From: Oryza sativa Japonica Group
Taxonomy: Eukaryota > Streptophyta > Magnoliopsida > Poales > Poaceae
Direction of reading: 5' to 3'
Assembly: GCF_034140825.1 (NCBI RefSeq)
Contig: NC_089044.1
Location: forward strand, 1,743,501 to 1,807,500
DNA length: 64,000 nucleotides
A program made the position numbers and the translations under genes. Positions within the stretch are counted from its first letter, which is position 1. Each line of letters starts with the position of its first letter. The notes below the pieces were generated by a model that had not been told where the DNA came from, made no database searches, and saw only the letters and a list, made by a program, of their open reading frames with translations. This document shows positions 1-11,659 of this stretch, one piece after another.

Positions 1-28
1 TTTCTCCTCACTGAGAAATCAGACATAC

Positions 29-3000
29 CTGGCCATGTCGAAATCCCAACATGTTCAAGTACTGGTTGAGTCGTCAATGTTCCATCTACTTCTACAATCC
101 TTTCTCCTCTCTGAGACCGCTGGGCAGATAAAAGCGAGGACTCAGATTGTCCTTTCATTTTCTTAATTGCTCTACATGAGGTAAAACATACTCTCAGTCC
201 TGACATTATGAAACAAGATCCAACAGAAAGTTATGCTTGCATATCCTATCTCCAGAAAAAAAAAAGAGCATAATTGAACTTATTTTGGTAACAAAAATTG
301 GCAATATGCAATCCCATATTCCCATTCATTTATGACAGATCTACCTTTAAAAATGGTAAAGCATGAAGAAATGGTTAATGTTTTAAAGGAATCCCAATTA
401 TTATATTACTTCAGACACTAATTCTAAATTCAGAGTACAAACTAGTAGGTTATGTATATTAACTGATGGAAATATAATGGTATCTCTATATGAACAAGGA
501 TGTAAAGATATTCAACAATCAGATAACCTGCTTGCTATTGAACCATTGAACTTGATAGTAGAATCTATGTCCATGCCTATATAATGGTATGCACCATATT
601 GCATTTATTCATTCTCCAAAATTGTTTACATGCTATGGTACCATAAACATTACACCCTAGTCCCTGTATTAGCAGGTACAACTTTGAGCATGTAAAAGGG
701 TACTCCCTCCCTAGAAAATTGTACGGCATATAGTTTTGGGGCTCATAGACCAAAGGAAGCCAACTATTTTATCTAAATACCTCCATTTATTCTAGTTGCA
801 TGCACGGTATTAATGCATCACCTCACTAAAATCTAACTGCGTGCATGCGTACAGGCCTCTTTAAGCATGGGCACTATGGGAAAATTACCAACAAAATATG
901 GATTGGGAAGTGTGCGTGTGTGTTTCTATAAACATCAACAGAGGGCTTGTGGAAATATGCCCCATAATTTTCTATGGAGAATAGTTAACAAGGGGATCTA
1001 CTACATCAATCTTAACTCAAACAGGTGATATACTTATCAGTGCAAAGTAGGAAGATAACAACATCTATTGTAAGGTTGTAACAGGTTAAACATCCAGAAA
1101 TAAAGAGCTATAGACCTATAATGGTTGCCCAAATTTTCTCTATCTTAAATCAAGAAAGTGGATTATCCACTTATCACTGATGAGAATAAGCACTAAAGAG
1201 ATGCACAACATGTTTATGCATTTCATTTTGAAAAAAAAAATATTCATCATGGGACAAGAAACTAGTTGTTTCTGCTACACTGCACCATGTAAATCTAAGT
1301 TGTATCTGTACGTTTGGAAGGTAAACAAAAGAGAAAATATAAGTCAATATGTATGATAATTATGGTAAGTAATACTCCCTGCCTCCCCATATTCTCAAAA
1401 GGACATCATTTTACAACATTTGCATACAAACATTCAAATTTTGACAACTAAGAGGCATATAACTATTTAGATTTGTCAGATAAATTATATATTACTAGTG
1501 GTAGACATTTCATCAAGAGAACTTCCATAACATTCAATTACTGCTGATATGAAATTAGAAAAGGCAGTTTGTCACTGTCTATTGCTGACCATGTAAATAT
1601 CCAAACCAACAACAAATAAAATTGAATGGACAGACCAGTAGAGAAAGTGACCTGTCCAATCCTGTAAGGTACTTATCATATACAGGAAATGTAAGCCGGC
1701 CTCCACTTGAAGATGAAAGTACATCAAATAGATTTGAACATGTTACCACATCAGTGATTGTTGGAATTGCAGGTGCTATTCTTGAAAAAGCCTCTAAACT
1801 GACTGTGTTGTCTACTTCAACCTGCAAGGGAAAGGAGATGAAATTCAATATGTAGAAAGATTCTTAAAAGCCCTTAATACGAGGAAGTAACCTGGGAAAA
1901 TTTTATTAATGCAACGCTAACAAATTATATAAGGCGTGAACAAAAGAAAACTATTTAAGAAAGTAAAGAAAGGAAAATTGTAACCTTAACAGTGAGCTCG
2001 CTTGAAGAAGAGGGAACTTCCCAAGCTAGCATCATATCAAAATTTAGGCGACGAAAGCTTTTGTCAGAAAGATACCCTGCAACTTGTGAGGCATGTGCAA
2101 GTGCCCTCAAACAACAATATTCCAAAAAATTTCTTGCATAATTTCTTGGCTGCTTTATGGAATCAGATGCTTGCATATCAAAGTCATACTGCAGCTCATC
2201 CGTGGAAGTACCAAGTACCCTGAAATGTAATTAACACAAAAGGCAAATGTTCAGCACCTAATGAAAGCAAAACTGGTATTACATAAGTTTGTGCATGAAA
2301 AGGGAATTGATTTTACATGACATAGCGATTTGGAAAAACTAATATTACACAACTATGCCAATTGGCTTAACAGAACAGTAGCAAATGCAAACAACATCAT
2401 ATTGGTTCCATGAAGCATAGGATGCTCATCAACATGTTTCCAATCAAGCTAATAAAAGAATTGCAGGTCATTCTGAAAGGACATAAACTATATTAGCTCA
2501 CACAAGTTATTCATTTACCAACATCCCTTAAAGAAAACCCACCTTAGGGACATATTAAACAGCTATGGTTTTGATTCTATATTAAAATTCCCTCGGAACA
2601 AGTACAATGGACGCAACGAACTACATTGCACACAGCAGTTGACGTTTGGACTTTGGACATCATAAACCAAACCCATTTCAGATCCAACACGAACTCATAG
2701 GCCCTAGAGCACATCCTGAGCACTACATACTCTAATAATCGATCTTCAAACATATGCAAAGTAATATTGGTTGCTGATAAAGCCACCGAACAGCCACTTA
2801 ATTGCAGAATTTCGAAGAATTGTCACATCCAACGCAGTAACCTAGTAGTATATCAGAAAGAAAATGCTTCCCCAGAGCATTTCCCATCCCTAGAAACCCA
2901 ACCCAAGAAATCCCAATTTTCAGTAGAATCTAGGCAATTGCGTGTGTAGGGAGGCCATTACCGGGAGCAGCGAGAGACGACGGCGTTGGCCTTGGGGGAG

Positions 3001-3182
3001 AGGCCGGAGATGGAGGGCTGCTTGCCGGAGGAGGAGGAGGAGGAGCTGTCGGGGTCATCGGCGTCGTCCACCGGCGAAGCCCCGCGGCGGGGGAGGGCCC
3101 AGCTGAAGGAGCCCTCCCGCACGAGGCCCTCGAACCCCTCCATCAGCAGATCCCGCGTCCGGTTCATCATCGCCATCCTCAC
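29..3182 (-). CDS. DUF639 family protein, 5' part (runs off the left edge)
   Basis: Four exons can be spliced in frame on the minus strand: 3182-2962, 2219-1985, 1821-1652 and 171-29, all with GT-AG borders and matching phases. The protein starts MNRTRDLL after a short Met-rich lead, then has an acidic/Ser-rich linker, LSPKANAVVSRCSR, ARNFLEYCCLRALA, DKSFRRLNFDMMLAWEVP, EAFSRIAPAIPTITDVV, GGRLTFPVYDKYL and VLEHVGISTWP. From memory this order matches plant DUF639 proteins such as Arabidopsis At3g18350, a family of unknown biochemical function. The last visible exon ends at a clean donor at 28/27, so the rest lies left of the window. The start codon is one of several Met codons at 3182-3165; the first is used here. 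The exon 1 region is GC-rich and the introns are AT-rich, as in many grass genes. Confidence 0.88.
172..1651 (-). other. Intron 3 of the DUF639 gene
   Basis: This 1.48-kb AT-rich intron lies between exons 1821-1652 and 171-29. It holds no coding sequence that I can recognise. Two short stretches, near 704-735 and 1373-1400, begin with the CTCCCTCC-like ends of Stowaway MITEs but lack clear second ends, so they are probably degraded copies. Confidence 0.6.
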
Positions 3183-3685
3183 CTCACCTCACCTCACCTT
3201 ACCTCAACAGGGGTCGGTTGAATGGTGGAGCGCCGGATCAGTTGCCAAGCAAGAGAACTGGAGAAGGCGCCGCGCCAAGCCACCAAGCCGGCAACCCGCA
3301 ACCGGCGAGGCGGCGACCCGAGGAGTCGCTCCGTCGCGGCCCCCGGCTTGGCGGCTTGGACGGTGGGGACGGAGCGGACGGCGGCGGGGACGGTGGGGAG
3401 GCGCGGCGCCGGCGTGGACAGCAGGGAGCACTGGAGGCGCGCCTGGTGGTGGTGGACTGGACTCCCTCCAACCCTAGATGTTTCTTGGCTGTGGCTATTT
3501 GGGGTGGAGGGTTCTCTAGCCCAAATTCTGGGGTATTCCCCTTGGCTACGCCTCCAGATGGCAAAGATGCAAGAAGAAAACCGTACCTCCGATGGCTCTC
3601 GCATCGCGTCTCGTCTCGACCCCCTAGCCCACAATGAAATATTGGGAGCAGCGTCCTTTGCAGTCTGCAGCACGAAATGGGTTGG
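3183..3685 (-). promoter_or_regulatory. 5' leader and GC-rich promoter region of the DUF639 gene
   Basis: Just upstream of the DUF639 start are short direct repeats of CTCAC (about 3178-3200, read as GGTGA on the gene strand), followed by a CpG-rich block to about 3480. This looks like the 5' UTR and core promoter of a grass housekeeping-type gene. I see no TATA box. The gypsy LTR begins at 3686, only about 500 bp from the start codon. Confidence 0.45.
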
Positions 3686-4036
3686 TGTCACACCTTAATG
3701 GCACGGCGGACATCAGGGAATTAGGGCAGCTACAATACATGAAGAGGAACATAAAGTAGATAAAAGAGAAGAGGCATAATGCCTAGAGTCGTTTCCTGAT
3801 AAAGAAAGCATAAAGTAGAAAAGGTAGAAAATGACATGTGGATCATATGAGTTGGTGAACTGTGATGTATTTATAACCTCCAGGCTGTATGGTGGAAATT
3901 AATTATGAAATGAAAAGAAAAAATCCTCCCCAATCTGCTTTGTCTTCTTCCTCTGTCTCCCTCTATGTCTCTCTCCTCTGTTTTACTCTATCCTACTGAT
4001 TCCAACTAGTCTCGCCGCCGGCGTTGGGTTGTGACA
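3686..4036 (+). repeat. 5' LTR of the gypsy fossil
   Basis: The LTR is about 351 bp. It opens TGTCACACC and closes GTTGTGACA, so the terminal seven bases form a perfect inverted repeat as expected for an LTR. A pyrimidine-rich stretch near 3935-3990 follows the TATA-like box. A tRNA primer-site-like sequence comes immediately after. Confidence 0.65.
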
Positions 4037-4226
4037 AGTTGGTATCAACCACTTTCGGTCTTGGGGTTCTTCTCCACCGTATGTGGGCTAGTGCTGGTAA
4101 TTCTCTTGCTTGAGTTGGTGCTTTTCCTTTGGATTGTGCCGTAAATCCCCTGCTCGGGTTCAGTCGTGCTCGGTGGCATTCCACCACGGTATCGGCGAAG
4201 TAGAGTGTCCAAGCCCGACAAGTGGT

Positions 4227-5605
4227 CTACGTTACCTAGATACGCCGTTCAGTCCATGTATCCGTATCGGATACGGCGCCGGATACGGATACGTATCGGA
4301 TACGCCCCGATACGTATCCCGTACGTATCCCCCCATTTTACTATTTCCAAATAAATAAAAGAATTCCTGATACGTCTCCGATACGTACAAACCCTAAATC
4401 AGACGATCAAAACCCCCCAGCCGCATTGAGCGAACCAAATCCCACACCCCAGCGCCACCTCCCCCAACCCAGTCCCAACCTCTGCTTGCTCTCCTGCGTG
4501 GCTGCGTCGTCGCCGGCTCGCTGCGTCGGCGCCGCCGCTGTCCACCGTCGTCGGGCTGCATCTCTGCCGCCCTCAGCTGCAGCAGCCGCAGCGCCGCGCC
4601 TCCGCCATCCGCCGTCGTCTCCGCTGGGCGCAGCCGCAGCGCCGCGCCTCCGTCGTCAGCCGTCGTCTCCGAGGGCGCAACGTCGCCGCCGTCGGTAAAT
4701 CTCCTATTTAGGATTCCATGTTTGGCACTAAAATTACTTGGACAGCCAACATCATCATCATGTGCTGAAAGAAATTGGAGCACCTATGGTTTGATCCATA
4801 GTTCAATAAGAAATAAGTTCTGTTCCTTCCTTACTTGATTTCTTGTATATTAGTAATGCTTGAAACTGATTACAATTGCAATATTGTAGGCTTAACCCTG
4901 CACGTGCTGAGGATTTAGTGTTTGTGCACCAGAATTTGCGTCTTCTTTCTAGGAAATCTGAAGAGTACCATAGTGGCCCATCAACTATGTGGGATGTTGC
5001 AGGAGATAGCTTTGAGTTATTTGATGGTGGTGCTAATTTTCTTTAGCACGCTGGACTGTCACCTGATGAGCCTATTCTTGAGATATTGCTAGAAGATCTT
5101 GGTGCATTGGACATACAAGACGATAATGGGGCTTCAACCACTTCAGTTACAATGGAAGAAAGCAACAATTGATTTTATCCAACTATCTAGTTATTGAGTT
5201 GAATTTGAAGTCCTAAATAACTCTGTTCTTATTAGCTCTATGATGAGTTGATGCTATCTACTATCTCTGTGAACTGGCTGTGATGTGATGTGTGAAACTA
5301 TGTATGTCGATGAACTATTAATTTATGATTCGTGTACTATTTGTAATCCTGCACTTATATATGCACTGGTTTAGCCTTATATTGTTCTTACTTTGGTAAG
5401 ATACTGGAATATGATGGTTGGTGGCATGATATTGACAATGGCATGCTCTGTTCTGCTAATGGTCTAGTTTACTCTTCAATTTTTTTTGTATTTTTAATTT
5501 ATATATATATATATATACGCGTATCCCTGTATCCTTGTTTTTGGGAAGATGGCGTATCGCCGTATCGTGTATCCGTATCCGTATCGTCGTATCTAGGTAA
5601 TGTAG
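4227..5605 (+). mobile_element. Internally deleted hAT-family DNA transposon
   Basis: The element is flanked by a 7-bp direct repeat AAGTGGT (4220-4226 and 5606-5612). The ends are inverted repeats: CTACGTTACCTAGATACG on the left and the complement of CTACATTACCTAGATACG on the right. Just inside each end are clusters of GTATCCGTATC-type repeats (4255-4330 and 5515-5590), the subterminal repeats of the element. It keeps a GC-rich 5' exon (about 4426-4698) and the last transposase exons. Those encode the hAT dimerisation signature CAERNWSTYGLIHSSIRNK, then after an intron LNPARAEDLVFVHQNLRLLSR (exon ends near 4823, resumes near 4889). The central transposase is missing, so the copy is non-autonomous. 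Confidence 0.8.
4750..5172 (+). pseudogene. hAT transposase C-terminal (dimerisation) fragment
   Basis: Two in-frame pieces separated by a GT-AG intron (about 4824-4888) encode the C-terminal dimerisation region of hAT transposases. The recognisable parts are ERNWSTYGLIHSSIRNK, then NPARAEDLVFVHQNLRLL, followed by an acidic tail. A stop codon lies in the tail near 5044, and the N-terminal zinc-finger and catalytic parts are absent. This is a relic inside the deleted hAT element, not a working gene. Confidence 0.75.
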
Positions 5606-6535
5606 AAGTGGTTGCCGCGATGGAGTCCATGGAGGAGCGCTTGATGGACGACATGAAAGCTGTTGCGGCCAAGGTCCACGGCGTGGACGACATCACCAAG
5701 CACCTCGCGTAGATCAACCTCAAGTTAGCGCAGTAGGGCGAGCGCTAGGATCACGTGCAGACCAAGGTTGATTGCTCCATGACTTCCCTCGGCCAAGTGC
5801 AGCAAGAGTAGACGCAAGTAGCTCGCGCCTTGAAGGCCGCAGTGGTTGCGTCTCCACCATCCCCATCCACTCCGCGTCAGCAAACTGATCTTACCGACTC
5901 CAGACTCGACATCGGCGGCTTCTTCCTCACAGCCTCCACCACCTCTACCGTCGCCGCCACCTCGTACACCCCAACGTCAGGTATCTCATCATGATCCTCA
6001 ATTGGATGTTTCGCATACGGCTGACTTGGGGCATCACCACTGGACTACTAAAATGGATTTTTCCTATGTTTGATGGTACCGGGGTTCGTATGTGGATTGA
6101 TAATTGTAAGACGTATTTCTCCTTCTATTAAATTACTGAGGGTTTTATGGTCTCTGCGGCTGCACTAAATTTAATTGGGTAAGCTGCTAATTGGTACCAG
6201 GCGTGGAAACTTGAGGTGGGGTGGCATGACTTGCCTATATAAAAATCAACAACCTCTGGTGAATTTGATGTGTATTTGCGCAGTGTTAAGATGGATGAAT
6301 TGTTGTTGTTGACCCAAACTGGTACTGTGAATGAATACCGCTCTAAATTCAATGAGTTGGTCTATCAAATTCGACTCGACTGTATGATCCCCTGCTTTGT
6401 GGTTTAGTTCTAATTAATCACTTTATTTTGGGTCTGAAAGATGAATTGCTTTCGTTTGTCCAAGCTGATCAGCCTACTTCTGTTACTCAAGCTTATTTGT
6501 GGCTATATATACATGCACAAAATCACTCTCCTCAC

Positions 6536-7343
6536 ATCAAATCAGCAAGATCGTAGCACACTTTGCCAAACGATGAATTTTTTTTTTATAATATGAAACG
6601 GAGAAACGGAGGAAGTATGATCTTATGAAAACACTTTGCTAAACGATGAATTTTTTTCAACGGTTTTTGCTAGAAATTCGGCTACACAATTTGTGTTGGA
6701 TTTCCTCGTCACTGGTCATTCTGGGGAGTAGTTTATAAATGGCAAGAAAGTCTGTTCTACAAGGAACAGATCTGGAATTGCCTGGTTGTACTACTTCTCT
6801 AAGCTCATTGCGAGATTATTGCCAGGAAGGCCTGACGTGCAAGTATATATATGCAGTTTTTACCTTTCTTTTAGGCTTTAGATGTATACTTAAACTTCTA
6901 TTAATATATAACGCCAATCGATATTAATCTAACAGCTATCAATCTGTTTGGCCGTTCGAATCAGTTGTTAATACAAACACAAATACAACACTATAACATG
7001 GGATTATATTAGGAGAGAGACAAATACAATACGTTTCACCGGAGACCAGCCAAGTTGAGAAAGCAGTGGCAGGCTGTATCAGGAGACGCCATAGCCATAC
7101 AGTATTTTTCTTGGAGCATCATTATTGCTACAAATCATCATGTGATCGCAGCAAACAAGTACAATACCACTGACCTTACATGCAAGGCAAGATGCAATTG
7201 TTTCTACTCACCTTCACGTCATAGCAGAAAGCACCAAACAAGATCACTGAACACTCTACTGTAACCAGCAGATGTAGCCGACAGGCGAAAGAGAGTGATT
7301 TTCTTCAATGGGATGGCAAACTAATTCGTGATCCTTTGCCATT
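6536..7343. other. Intergenic DNA between the gypsy fossil and F-box gene A
   Basis: AT-rich sequence with a short Stowaway-like end (ATGAAACGGAG...GGAGGAAGTA) at about 6590-6618. The part from about 7055 to 7343 resembles the 3' flanks of the other F-box copies (the 'GCACCAAACAA' neighbourhood near 7231). I see no convincing gene. A 62-codon reading frame at 6739-6927 has no recognisable domain. Confidence 0.5.
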
Positions 7344-9981
7344 TCATATCGACCGAATAAATGCCGGTAGGTCATTCGCGTACGGGCTCCAGTGTTTGAT
7401 ATGAAACTGAACAGAGGTCATGCCACTGCTAACAAAGAAATCTTGCACAGTGATGACCTGGGGATCATTCTCCGAGCATATCACTTCAACAGTATTAAGG
7501 TGCTCGCATGTAAACGATATTTCCGTAAGCTCGCCAATGATTCTTCGACTTATTCTCATATTACTCTACAGCAACAAAAACAGGTGATCTATATCCCGAT
7601 GTGAAAACTCTTGTGTAAAAAGCAATCAAGTAGGATCAGTGCACATTTGGACGAAAGCATTTACCTTTTCGAGTTTCAGAGTTAGCTTCTGTAGTCTAGG
7701 TGAGTTCTGAAGGAAGACAATTAGGGCATAGAAGTTTGAATCCAGGCACCATTGACCAAGAGTCAGGTTGACAACATTGAGGAATTCCGGGCACCATTGC
7801 AAATGGTTTTCGATTGTCAACTTCGAAAGATTCAAATGAATATAATCAGAAAATATGGCAACTAAATTGAGAGCATTAACAATATGTGATAAAGAATTCT
7901 ATTTGGAGTGCATGTATAATAGCTTCAACTTTAGGATAACGGATGGTAAAAGACCACAGGAGAAACTGAAATTATGTCAACAAAAGACCAGACTAAACAA
8001 TATTATACATGTTCATATTTTCAATGCGAGTCTCAGGCATGTTAACTTACTGCTAGGATACTTTCCATGCAAGTCATGTAACAAAAACTAGTAAAAAGAA
8101 CAGTACAAATATTTCATGATGAAGCACTAGAAGTGAGATTTTCAACTAATCCTGAAGCACTTTCTGTTTGCATATTGCCTTCGAATGTCTCTTAATTTTC
8201 AAATTTATGTAGCATAAATGCATAATGTCTGTGCGTTGCATCATATCCCAATTCAACATACTGTCTAAAATATAAAATGCAATAAATAATTAATCCGGAA
8301 ACCAACGATTTCATGCATGATTACACAATACCAAATGGCCGCATATGCAATTGCAATATTGTTTTCTATAAATATCTTAGAAATAAAATGCATACATGTC
8401 TGCAGCCAAGAAAAATCTGGACTAGGGTTGGGTCTAGAACCTACAATCACCAGCTCACCGCTAACCCCCTCTTTCAAAAAGTAAGGTAAGATGTGAACTG
8501 ATGTCAACTAAAATAATCAGTCAGATGTCAAACAAGATGCACATTTGGTTGGCAGCCCTGATATTGCATCCAGACTAGAACATTCTAGTCCTCACATGAG
8601 AAATGATCCAGTTTCATTTTGAGATAAAACTACCAACAAAGAAACAGCAGGACAAGTGTTCAACGGATTGATTTGTGTACAAAAAATGGCTGGAGTGGAT
8701 GAACTATATTGCATTGAGTGGTTGATAACATCAGTGGTCATCGTATCAACACATCATGATTTCACGACAAAATGATCACTTGAATCATGGGTGTGTTTGG
8801 ATAATGGGAAATGAAGGGTGGGATTGGGATTAGGAAATGAATGAAGGGTTAGGATTAAATGGAAGAGGGAGAATAAATGGTTAGGATTTAAAGATACCTT
8901 TTGATAGTTGGGAAATCATTTCCCTATCCCATTATCCAAACAATGCCCATAAGTTTTGCAGGTACAGGTAATTAAACAATTGCAATTATGAAGTAGCAAG
9001 AAGAAACAACACCATGCTTAACTTTAAGTTTTTCAAATTGACACCTAAATAAAGATGCATACTATGTAATAGAAATATGCATACCTTTGAACCCTGATAG
9101 TTGAACTCTAAATTTGTAATACCGGAAAGGCTCTGGAGATACTGGCCGAGATCATTAGCATCAAAACGAAATCTAAAACTAGACATTGTAACTGATACTG
9201 ATACTGATGCAGTCACTACTGATGCCGTGTCCTTTAGTATAGGTGTGAAACCCTCGGGAGTAGATATGGTCAGAGAAGTAACACTTGGAAGAGAAATAGA
9301 TGTCTTGTTCAGCAAGGTGAATTCAACAGTGTCCATCGGCATGTAGAAAAAAACACTATCGAAGGTCAAAACCTTCAGTGTATGGGAGGAGATTTCGTCA
9401 TCGTGAACGCCGCATTGATGTAAGAAGAGATCTTCCAATGCTGGACAGCCAGCTTCAAGTTGTGCGAAGAAACCCTTGCATAAAACAATACCGGAGAACG
9501 CAATTCTTCTCAGGTAGCAGGAAGTAAACACCGAGTGGTCCAGCTCAAATAAGCAGCAGAACACGACAACCTCTAAAACCCGGGCCTGCTTCTGCAAAGC
9601 GTGGCTAATCCACCCGTAGGCATCTTCATTGGAATTCGTGTTTCCTTCTGGTCTGGTGGTGTACCTAAGCCAGAAGGTGTCTATCATGGCGGTGGGATCG
9701 CGGAGCTCCAGCAGACGGTTAACAAACCTTTTGAACGCCAGCACGTCATCATAGTCCTCGTCGTCCCCTTGGTAAAAGACGAGATCAAACTCATCGAAGT
9801 CAGCGTTGATGCAAGGCACGGTACGCCAGAGGTTGCGCCACCGCCGCGACAGCACACAGGTTCGCACGGCCTGGCGCGCGTCTAGGAAGGACATGATGTG
9901 GTGGAGGACCTCCTCGGGGAGGTCACCGAGCCAGTCCCTGCCGGCGTCGTCCTCCACTGGGGGCAGAGCGCGCGGTGGCAT
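7344..9981 (-). CDS. F-box/LRR/FBD-like protein, copy A
   Basis: Predicted coding exons are 9981-9085 (299 codons), 7820-7665 (52 codons) and 7565-7344 (73 codons plus stop), about 424 residues, with all introns in phase 0. Residues about 17-55 are an F-box (DWLGDLPEEVLHHIMSFL...CVLSRRWRNLW), the segment that binds SKP1. It is followed by degenerate leucine-rich repeats (GCPALEDLFLHQC, SHTLKVLTF, SVTSLTI), an exon 2 LRR (LTLGQWCLDSNFYALIVF) and a C-terminal FBD-like part (SFTCEHLNTVEVICSENDP...SVQFHIKHW). The likely role is substrate receptor of an SCF E3 ubiquitin ligase; the target is unknown. ATG 9981 was chosen because the exon begins at a splice acceptor at 10019/10018. The exon 2 acceptor (TCGAAG) is weaker than the TGCAG used in the other copies. 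Reading frames are intact. Confidence 0.82.
7821..9084 (-). other. Intron 1 of F-box gene A, with a Tourist-like MITE
   Basis: A 1.26-kb intron. Its 3' half is shared with the equivalent introns of copies B-F (for example the CAAATTTATG block near 8200). A MITE at 8789-8948 interrupts it. No other coding sequence is recognised. Confidence 0.6.
8789..8948. mobile_element. MITE with GGGTGTGTTTGGATAATGGG-type ends
   Basis: The left end GGGTGTGTTTGGATAATGGG is mirrored on the right by CCCATTATCCAAACAATGCCC. The interior is purine-rich and non-coding. The GGGYNTGTTTGG end and the 160-bp size suggest a Tourist/hAT-type MITE. A target duplication is not clear. Confidence 0.65.
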
Positions 9982-10400
9982 TTCGTCGAACAGCTGGTGC
10001 GCGTGCGGATGGGGGAAGCTGCACAGTAACGGAACAATAAACCATGAATCCCCAGCTCTCAACTCCAAGCAAGATTCAAGATCTTAGCGCAAGAAACGAT
10101 GCTACATTGAGCGGCAATACAGCATTGTTTGGTGAAGAACATCCATCCAGAGAGGAATGGTGATTCAAGAAAGATTGGGTGAAGCCATTACCTCCAAATG
10201 GAGTGAGCGAGGTATGCTTCCTTTCGCCCCGGACGGGACGGCGGCTAACGAGTCAGGCCGGCCACCGGCAAGCGGACCCGGTGCTCCTCGCGCTCGCGTC
10301 TGAAGAGCGCCACCATGGAACTATGGAAGGGGAAGGGGGGAGATTGGGAGGAGGCCTCCCGCTCTCAAACTGTCCGTGACAAGGAGTAATACGCGAGATC
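9982..10400 (-). promoter_or_regulatory. 5' leader and promoter region of F-box gene A
   Basis: Directly upstream of ATG 9981 are 37 bases of leader, then a splice acceptor (CTGTGCAG, ending at 10019) and a leader intron. A distal non-coding exon is expected around 10080-10330, where the sequence matches the leaders of copy B and of the orphan fragment at 27290-27670. No TATA box was identified with confidence. Confidence 0.5.
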
Positions 10401-10559
10401 TCGCGCGTTTTCAGTTTTCCGCTTCTCTCGTAACTCGCGCATCCGCGCTGCTACAGTAACTCGCGCGCACGGCGCCATGCCACACGCAGACGCGCCCCTC
10501 CCCTCGCTTAGCGCTAAACGCGATTAGATTAGCATAAGCGTGATTATTTATAGCAAAAT

Positions 10560-10940
10560 AACGAACAGACTGGTTGAATTAAAATTTTAAAAGATGAACT
10601 GAGAGTTTTAAATTTGGACTTGAAAGTTTAAAAAAATGGATATGGTTTTTTAAAATTTTGAGTTGAAAGTTTTCAAATTTGATTTGAAAGTTTTGAATTT
10701 TTAACTTTAAAGTTTTCAAATTAGATTTGAAAGTTTTCAAATTTTGATTTGCAAGTTTTCAATTTTGAGTTGAATTTTTTCAAATCTTAAATTGAAAGTT
10801 TCAAATCTTAGTTGAAAGTTTTCAAATCTTAATCGAAATTTTCAAATTTTCAGTTGAAAATTTCTAAATTTGAGTTAGAACTTTTCAATTTTATGTTAGA
10901 AGTTTTTAAATTTTGAGTCAAAAATTTTCAAAATAAAATG
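10560..10940. repeat. Degenerate AT-rich tandem repeat (TTGAAAGTTTTCAAATTT unit)
   Basis: About 20 diverged head-to-tail units, each near 20 bp and based on 'gagttgaaagttttcaaattt'. The units are partly self-complementary (GAAAGTTTTC), so the tract could fold into many small hairpins. It sits between GC-rich patches full of CGCGCG (10390-10500 and 11010-11170), suggesting it is the inside of a degraded element I cannot name. Confidence 0.6.
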
Positions 10941-11659
10941 AAGTTGAAACTTAGCCTGATAGCACACGGGAAAAAATAATCTTGCAAAAAAAAAAGGAAA
11001 AAATTGCGCGAGAAAAAGAAAAAAAATCACGAGAGACAAAAAGTTGCACGGGAAAACGACGGAAGGAGAGGAAATCACTCGAAAAAGAGAAAAAAAATGC
11101 TAACAACTGCAGTGTAGGGTAGGGTGAGCCTAGTAGATCCGAGTTAGTTTGCTCGCGCATCTGCGCGAGATAGGATTCCTGCTTGAAAACACCATCCCCA
11201 AGTTGGTTCAAGCAAGTTTTATCCACGTCATCTTCTCATAAATTTAAAAATAACCTATACAATATATTACCTCTATTACACTAACCTCAACGCATTTGTC
11301 ACCAATTAACTTCTCTATTTCACTCTCATTTCTTTCTTCTCTCCTCTCCTCCATATTACCATTTAAGCTTGATTGGTATCTTATGACTAGTATTTAGAAA
11401 TTTTATAGTACTTGCTCAAATACCATGTGTTCCTTTTTGCTTTTAGCGATTTGATATGAAGTTATGCAATTAGGTTGGAACTTATTTTTTAACATTTTGA
11501 AAATTTGAGTAAAATAATAAACCTATGATCAAACTATTACAAGACTATATATTTATTCAAGATGATATATAATAAAACTACATGTTTAATATTAAATTTA
11601 TCACGTGACTACTAATTTAAAGTGAAGTATTACATAACTATAGATTTAGATTTAGTAAT
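10941..11659. other. AT-rich intergenic DNA
   Basis: Contains a patch of 'gcgagaaaaag' and 'cacgggaaaa' motifs (10960-11090) and the palindrome-like CTCGCGCATCTGCGCGAG (11151-11168). No gene is recognised. The block ends with the GTAAT target site of the long LTR. Confidence 0.4.

Larger units (their letters stand above)
3686..6535 (+). mobile_element. Truncated Ty3/gypsy retrotransposon fossil with a nested hAT
   Basis: A 5' LTR spans about 3686-4036 and has mirror-image ends (TGTCACA and TGTGACA). It contains a TATA-like TATTTATAA near 3868. A primer-binding-site-like TTGGTATCAA follows at about 4039. Downstream is the start of a gag region resembling gypsy elements, with a predicted capsid-type stretch (a region reading like FDGTGVRMWIDNCKTYF) around 6065-6450. 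The gag region is split by a later hAT insertion at 4227-5605. No pol region and no 3' LTR are visible, and the right edge (about 6535) is approximate. The element is clearly broken, with many disruptions, and is old. Its age cannot be taken from LTR divergence because only one LTR is present. Confidence 0.7.

Noticed and set aside
5846-6073. Separate Pro/Ser-rich gene
   Set aside because: It lies within the gag region of the gypsy fossil and is explained by that element.
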